A stretch of DNA of 17,340 bases from Flaviramulus sp. (GTDB lineage Bacteria > Bacteroidota > Bacteroidia > Flavobacteriales > Flavobacteriaceae): positions 1 through 17,340 of the forward strand of contig JALRJA010000282.1 of NCBI GenBank assembly GCA_023255235.1, read 5' to 3'. The notes under the pieces are model-generated. The model did not search any database, had not been told where the DNA came from, and was given only the letters and a program-made list of their open reading frames with translations. Positions 13,366 through 17,340 of this stretch are shown here, in pieces (position 1 is the first letter of the stretch; every line of letters begins with the position of its first letter). The position numbers and the translations under genes were made by a program.

Positions 13366-14808
13366 TTAACTTAAATCCCATATTAAGGGTAGTAATAAAT
13401 AAATAAAGGCAGTTAATATAATTACCGAAATGATGTTCATCCAAATACCTTTTCTAGCCATATCTTCAATTTTTAAATAACCAGAGCCAAATACCACAGC
13501 GTTTGGTGGTGTTGCAACTGGTAACATAAAAGCACAAGAGGCTGCAACTGTTGCTCCTATCATCAAATAATAAGGGTGTACTCCTAAAGTAGGTGCAAGT
13601 GATATAAGTACTGGTAATAACATGGCTGTTGTAGCTATATTGGAAGTAATCTCTGTTAAAAAATTAACGGTAGTTATCAAGATTAACAATAAAAGTATAA
13701 AAGGGATTTTTTCTAACATTGTTAATTGATTCCCAATCCAAAATGCCAATCCACTTGTTTCAAAACCCAAAGCCAATGCCATACCACCGCCAAATAAAAG
13801 CACTATTCCCCAAGGTAATTTTAAGGCATCTTCCCATGTCATTATTTTTTCGCCTTTTTTACTGGCAGGTAATAAAAACAAAAGAATTGCAAAGGCTATA
13901 CTAATAATTGTGTCATCTATTGCTGATATAAATTTACTAATCAAAAACGAGCGTGTTATCCAGACGAAAGCTGTACAAGAAAACACCACTAAAACAATTT
14001 TCTCATCAAACGATAATTTACCTAAAGCCTTAAGTTGTTTGGTTATTTCATTACGTCCACCGGGGAACTCTTTTTGATTAAATTTAAAAGCAAAATGTGT
14101 TAAGTATTTCCAGCATATAAAAAGCAACAGGATGCTAATGGGAAATCCAAAAATAAACCATTGAGAGAATGTTATTTCTTGTCCAAATGTTGCTTGTACT
14201 ACACCTGCCAAAACTAAATTAGTTGGTGTGCCAATTAACGTTGAAATACCTCCTATTGATGCACTGTATGCAATGGCGAGCATTAGTGATTTTCCAAAAA
14301 TTAAATTTTCATTTTCTATTGTCTTAGGATTATCTGTCAACTGCTTAACAATTGCCATCGCCATTGGTAAAATCATAACAGTTGCTGCTGTATTAGAAAT
14401 CCACATAGACAAAAACGCTGTGGCTATCATAAAACCAAGAATAATATTAATTACGTTGGTTCCTACAATTTTAATTATTGTTAAAGCAATTCTTTTATGT
14501 AAATTACATTTTTCTATAGCAATAGCCAATATAAATCCGCCTATATAGAGAAATATATATTTGTGTCCATAAGATGCTGTTGTTTGACTTAAATCTAGCC
14601 CTCCTGATAGTGGAAAAAGCACAATTGGCAGTAATGCTGTTACCGATATTGAAACCGCTTCTGTAATCCACCAAATTGCCACCCAAGAAACCGATGCTAA
14701 AATTGCATTGGCATTATCTGTTAGCCCTTCAGGATAAAAAAAGAGACGAATACAAAAAAAAGAGACAGGACCTAATATTAAACCAACAAGACGTTTTGAA
14801 ATATGCAT
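13366..14808 (-). CDS. Sodium/dicarboxylate symporter, DASS (SLC13) family
   Basis: This 480-residue transporter has about eleven membrane helices over its whole length. The DASS signatures appear twice, as expected for the inverted-repeat fold: WISNTAATVM (136-145) with GTPTNLV (193-199), and TEITSNIATTAM (385-396) with ATPPNAV (432-438). These Ser-Asn-Thr and Thr-Pro segments form the sodium and carboxylate sites; in the second copy SNT is SNI, a mild change. Family members import succinate, malate, fumarate, citrate or sometimes aspartate or sulfate, driven by Na+. It is the first gene of the likely operon with the asparaginase and ammonia-lyase, which points to an aspartate-like or hydroxydicarboxylate substrate (inference). 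A 143-base AT-rich gap precedes it, where a promoter probably lies, though no consensus box was found. Confidence 0.93.
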   Translation of the reverse strand: MHISKRLVGLILGPVSFFCIRLFFYPEGLTDNANAILASVSWVAIWWITEAVSISVTALLPIVLFPLSGGLDLSQTTASYGHKYIFLYIGGFILAIAIEKCNLHKRIALTIIKIVGTNVINIILGFMIATAFLSMWISNTAATVMILPMAMAIVKQLTDNPKTIENENLIFGKSLMLAIAYSASIGGISTLIGTPTNLVLAGVVQATFGQEITFSQWFIFGFPISILLLFICWKYLTHFAFKFNQKEFPGGRNEITKQLKALGKLSFDEKIVLVVFSCTAFVWITRSFLISKFISAIDDTIISIAFAILLFLLPASKKGEKIMTWEDALKLPWGIVLLFGGGMALALGFETSGLAFWIGNQLTMLEKIPFILLLLILITTVNFLTEITSNIATTAMLLPVLISLAPTLGVHPYYLMIGATVAASCAFMLPVATPPNAVVFGSGYLKIEDMARKGIWMNIISVIILTAFIYLLLPLIWDLS

Positions 14809-14951
14809 ATTTTATTCTTAAAAAAATTAACAATTAACATATATGTAAATTTAGAGAAATAACTATTAATATTATAAAATTATACTGTTGTTGTTTTAAT
14901 TTATATGCTTTATATAGAACATCTTTTCTTAATATGTTTCTCTTTAGGATT

Positions 14952-15887
14952 TTATTGTTTTTTTATGCTTATTGTTTGTAGGTGAACAGGCGTTATAACT
15001 TTAGTTTTAGGCGAAACCGCTTCAACCTCTTTAATAAATGGTTTAATTTTTTTATTTATGTCTTCTTGCTGTGAAAAACCATAAGGAACGCGAAAATTAT
15101 CCCAATGTGTTGGAATCACAATTTTAGGAAAACTGGTTATTTTGAGTAATCTTTCAGTATATTTATAAATTTCGAGTCTGGAGAAATTTACTCCTGGTAA
15201 AAGAATATCTGGTTCTAAGCCCTCTAATTCCCGTTCTATAAAATTCATGGATCCTGCAGTTAGAACTTTGTGGGAATTAAATCGAACTAAAAACATTAAT
15301 GAGCCGCCTTCAATAAAATCCTGAAGTTTTAATGGTGCTATAAGATCTTTTTCTTGAGTACGAGAATCAAAATAATGTTTATCATTTAGTGCCGAGTGTA
15401 TAGAAGGAATAACCTTTACCGAAAATTTTTCAAATTGATAATCTTCACCTCCTTTTACAATATACATTTGTTTATCGGGAATTCCATAGGCTTTTAATAT
15501 TTTGCAGCTAGTTTCTGTAGCAATTACTTTAGCTCCCGTTTTTTTTGCTATGTATGGAACATCTGCTAGATGATCAAGGTGTGAGTGATGAATTAAAATA
15601 AAATCAGCTTTATTGATAATTTTATTTATTGATACGGTGTCTGACTCATAATAATCTGTATCAAAATAGCTTTTTCTTGGGTCTTCTTTACTATTTGCTG
15701 GGCTATGTCCTAATTTGAGTCTGGATATATATGGATCTATTAAGATTGTAAGATTGTCATCTGATATTTCCCAACCAGCTGCACCCAAATATGTAAGTTT
15801 AATATCTTGAGCAGAAGCATATTGAACATACAATAATATGTTAAGTAACATTATATATTGATTAGCTAATTGTTTTAGCTTTTGCAT
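14952..15887 (-). CDS. Exported metallo-beta-lactamase-fold hydrolase (UlaG-like)
   Basis: The protein has 311 residues. A signal peptide (about 1-26, cut near ASA-Q) sends it across the inner membrane. The metal motif HSHLDH (101-106) gives the first His, His and Asp-His ligands, His164 in SIHSA is a further likely ligand, and PTHWDNF (259-265) gives the last His (261). Where many family members carry a metal-bridging Asp in GDTG, this protein has AGSMNF (211-216), so that ligand appears replaced. Relatives hydrolyse lactones, phosphodiesters or amides; the substrate here is unknown. It ends a tight run of three genes, 19 bases after the RidA-family gene, and is separated by 143 bases from the transporter operon. 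Confidence 0.85.
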   Translation of the reverse strand: MQKLKQLANQYIMLLNILLYVQYASAQDIKLTYLGAAGWEISDDNLTILIDPYISRLKLGHSPANSKEDPRKSYFDTDYYESDTVSINKIINKADFILIHHSHLDHLADVPYIAKKTGAKVIATETSCKILKAYGIPDKQMYIVKGGEDYQFEKFSVKVIPSIHSALNDKHYFDSRTQEKDLIAPLKLQDFIEGGSLMFLVRFNSHKVLTAGSMNFIERELEGLEPDILLPGVNFSRLEIYKYTERLLKITSFPKIVIPTHWDNFRVPYGFSQQEDINKKIKPFIKEVEAVSPKTKVITPVHLQTISIKKQ

Positions 15888-15906
15888 GGTTATTTGGTTT
15901 TATAAT

Positions 15907-16386
15907 TTAATATATTTCTACTATTGCCTCTATTTCTACAGCTTGAGCTCTGGGTAGAGTTGCTACCCCAATGGCTGCTCGTGCATGTATGCCTCTTTCT
16001 CCAAAAACAGCAACCATTAAATCTGAAAACCCATTAATAACTTTAGGCTGCTCTATGAACGAAGGGTCAGAATTTACAAATGCCAGTGCTTTTACAATGC
16101 GCTTCACTCTTTTTAAATCGCCTAACATTTCTTTTAAAACGGCTATTTGGTTTATGGCTGTTAATCGTGCTCCTTCATAGCCTTGTTCAATAGAAATATC
16201 AACACCTAATTTTCCGGTCATTTCAGTACCATCAAGATACCTTGGTCCTTTTCCTGCCAAAAAAATAAGATTTCCAGTTTGTACACCATTTACATAATTT
16301 GCTACTGGGTTGGGTGCACTAGGAAGTTCTATGTTTAATTCTTTTAATCTTAATTCTGGATCGTATAATTCGTTATTTGTATTCAT
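15907..16386 (-). CDS. RidA/YjgF-family protein
   Basis: The 159-residue protein has the RidA fold: VQTGNLIFLAGKGP (35-48), the long helix with AINQIAVLKEMLGDLKRV (77-94), and HARAAIGVATLP (134-145) followed by VEIEAIVEI (150-158). Arg136 and Glu152 correspond to the Arg105 and Glu120 pair that binds and hydrolyses imines in classical RidA. It is longer than RidA (about 128 residues) because of an N-terminal extension with APNPVANYV (24-32), which marks a distinct subgroup whose exact reaction is not settled. RidA proteins remove reactive enamine/imine products of PLP dehydratases, and one such enzyme is encoded further along this strand. It lies between the amidohydrolase and the MBL-fold gene with gaps of 21 and 19 bases. 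Confidence 0.92.
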   Translation of the reverse strand: MNTNNELYDPELRLKELNIELPSAPNPVANYVNGVQTGNLIFLAGKGPRYLDGTEMTGKLGVDISIEQGYEGARLTAINQIAVLKEMLGDLKRVKRIVKALAFVNSDPSFIEQPKVINGFSDLMVAVFGERGIHARAAIGVATLPRAQAVEIEAIVEIY

Positions 16387-16407
16387 TTTTATTTATTTTT
16401 AATTTAA

Positions 16408-17340
16408 TTATTCTCGGGGAGTGAAATCTGCTGCAACCCACAAAGGATTGCTTTTGTAATAATTACCGTTGGTTATAACCGAGTTAACTGTTCTCAAATT
16501 GGTAATATCTATTAATGGGTTTTTATCAAGTATGGCAATATCTGCTTCTTTACCCACTTCTAGAGTGCCTGTTTGTTTATCCATTCCCATTGCCTTGGCT
16601 GGAATAATAGTCGCTGTTTGCAAGGCTTGAAAAGGTGTTAAACCACCCCATTTTTGATAGGTTTCAATTTCCAAATAAAGACTAAATACTGGTACAATAT
16701 TGTCTGTTCCTGCTACTATAGGAACTCCTGCTTTATAAAATTGACCCAAAATACCCATTGCCTTTCTATAATCAGCAGTTGCCTTTTGAGAAAGTTTAGG
16801 TAATAGTCCTTTTCTAAATCTTTTGCCTTCAAATAATTCGTATGCTATTCTCCATGCATCTGGTTCAACAGTTTCAATTTTCGTTTCTTTAGGCAAACTA
16901 TTAACAACGTCTAAAGCAATTGTGGGATCTAGAACGGTTTTGTGTTTTAAAAGAAAATCAATGGCATTATTAATTTGTGCTTGGGTAATGTTATTCTCCT
17001 CTATATAATTTTTACCCAAATCTGACTGTTTTTTGTTAGGAAAAAGAACTGTTAATATTAAGGAGCGGTGACTTAATTGGTCCATCCCGGCTTCAATGGC
17101 GAGTCTTGCGTTACCAATAGATTTGGGTACATGTCCTGTTGTAGTCATGCCTTTGCTATGAGCTTGGTTTGATAATGCTTGTGTAACATTGGGAGCAACC
17201 GAAGAATATATTTTTATTTGATTATAGCCTTTATCAAAATACATTTGTGTAACTTCTTTAGCTTCTTGGATGTTGGTTGCCCTTATAACTCCGTTTCCTT
17301 GAATACCCTCACCATCGGTCATACCGGCAAGTAAAATATC
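16408..17340 (-). CDS. Metal-dependent amidohydrolase (imidazolonepropionase/dipeptidase-like), 5' end outside the window
   Basis: The frame stays open to the window edge (codons for DILLAGMTDGEG lead into it), so the N-terminal part with the first HxH metal motif is not visible. Counting from the Met at 17322, Lys37 in QIKIYSS is the likely carboxylated lysine, His64 in TGHVP and His85 in QLSH are metal ligands, and Asp207 in VAGTDN is the catalytic Asp. The end has the usual composite-domain strand, TGTLEVGKEADIAILDKNPL. This subgroup contains peptidases acting on dipeptides and cyclic imides; the substrate cannot be told here. Whether it is exported is unknown because the start is missing. 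It lies 21 bases upstream of the RidA-family gene and is presumably co-transcribed. Confidence 0.88.
   Translation of the reverse strand, partial: DILLAGMTDGEGIQGNGVIRATNIQEAKEVTQMYFDKGYNQIKIYSSVAPNVTQALSNQAHSKGMTTTGHVPKSIGNARLAIEAGMDQLSHRSLILTVLFPNKKQSDLGKNYIEENNITQAQINNAIDFLLKHKTVLDPTIALDVVNSLPKETKIETVEPDAWRIAYELFEGKRFRKGLLPKLSQKATADYRKAMGILGQFYKAGVPIVAGTDNIVPVFSLYLEIETYQKWGGLTPFQALQTATIIPAKAMGMDKQTGTLEVGKEADIAILDKNPLIDITNLRTVNSVITNGNYYKSNPLWVAADFTPRE

Noticed and set aside
14228..14548. A 106-codon plus-strand open frame opposite the dicarboxylate transporter gene
   Set aside because: It is the antisense shadow of a clear DASS family gene; its hydrophobic residues mirror the membrane helices and it has no recognisable domain or promoter.
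1..17340. Search for a CRISPR array, tRNA, rRNA, insertion sequence or phage defence system
   Set aside because: No regularly spaced repeats, cloverleaf, transposase, Cas or nuclease-effector gene was recognised on either strand.

Overview
The window looks like a low-GC genome fragment from a marine-type Flavobacteriaceae member (Bacteroidota). The signs are an AT-rich base composition, promoter-like TAnnTTTG boxes with few Shine-Dalgarno sequences, LytS/LytTR signalling genes, a PolA and a metallophosphoesterase of Bacteroidota type, and a short thioredoxin-like protein that I recognise from flavobacteria. The exception is the first ~234 bases. They encode, on the minus strand, the middle of an FtsK DNA translocase whose wording is alphaproteobacterial (possibly SAR11-like) and not that of Bacteroidota FtsK. 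Homology stops abruptly at ~235, just where the Walker A motif should be, and the plus-strand gene that follows is also cut at the same point. I read this as a chimeric joint, most likely an assembly artefact.

Layout. 1-234: foreign ftsK piece. ~237-1168 (+): 3' end of an unknown gene, then a NodB-type polysaccharide deacetylase. 1165-2750 (-): a thioredoxin fold without its redox cysteines and a membrane metallophosphoesterase with an internal twin-arginine motif. 2996-5863 (+): complete polA with an 8-bp perfect inverted repeat over its start region. 5981-7189 (-): a lipoprotein with heavy-metal-associated (HMA) domains. 7395-9151 (+): a LytS-like histidine kinase and its LytTR response regulator, overlapping by 4 bases. 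9263-10054 (+): a membrane-anchored LytTR protein. 10191-11398 (+): a six-helix membrane protein and an exported TlpA-like thioredoxin, overlapping by 4 bases. 11399-11892: a 494-base convergent gap with a terminator and several perfect inverted repeats. 11893-17340 (-): a catabolic region made of a PLP ammonia-lyase, a single-domain asparaginase, a dicarboxylate (DASS/SLC13) transporter, an exported metallo-beta-lactamase-fold protein, a RidA-family protein and a partial amidohydrolase.

How the genes may work together. The minus-strand cluster reads from the amidohydrolase towards the ammonia-lyase. A dicarboxylate importer, an amide hydrolase, a beta-hydroxy amino acid dehydratase and an enamine-scavenging RidA protein together suggest uptake and deamination of an aspartate-like compound (for example hydroxyasparagine to hydroxyaspartate to oxaloacetate); this is inference. 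The central region is a signalling block. The LytS kinase has a predicted extracytoplasmic C-x4-C loop and is divergent from the HMA lipoprotein. The heptamer AGTTAAT occurs five times in the two non-coding gaps flanking the membrane LytTR gene, making it a candidate LytTR-family binding element. No CRISPR array, tRNA, rRNA, insertion sequence or phage gene was seen.
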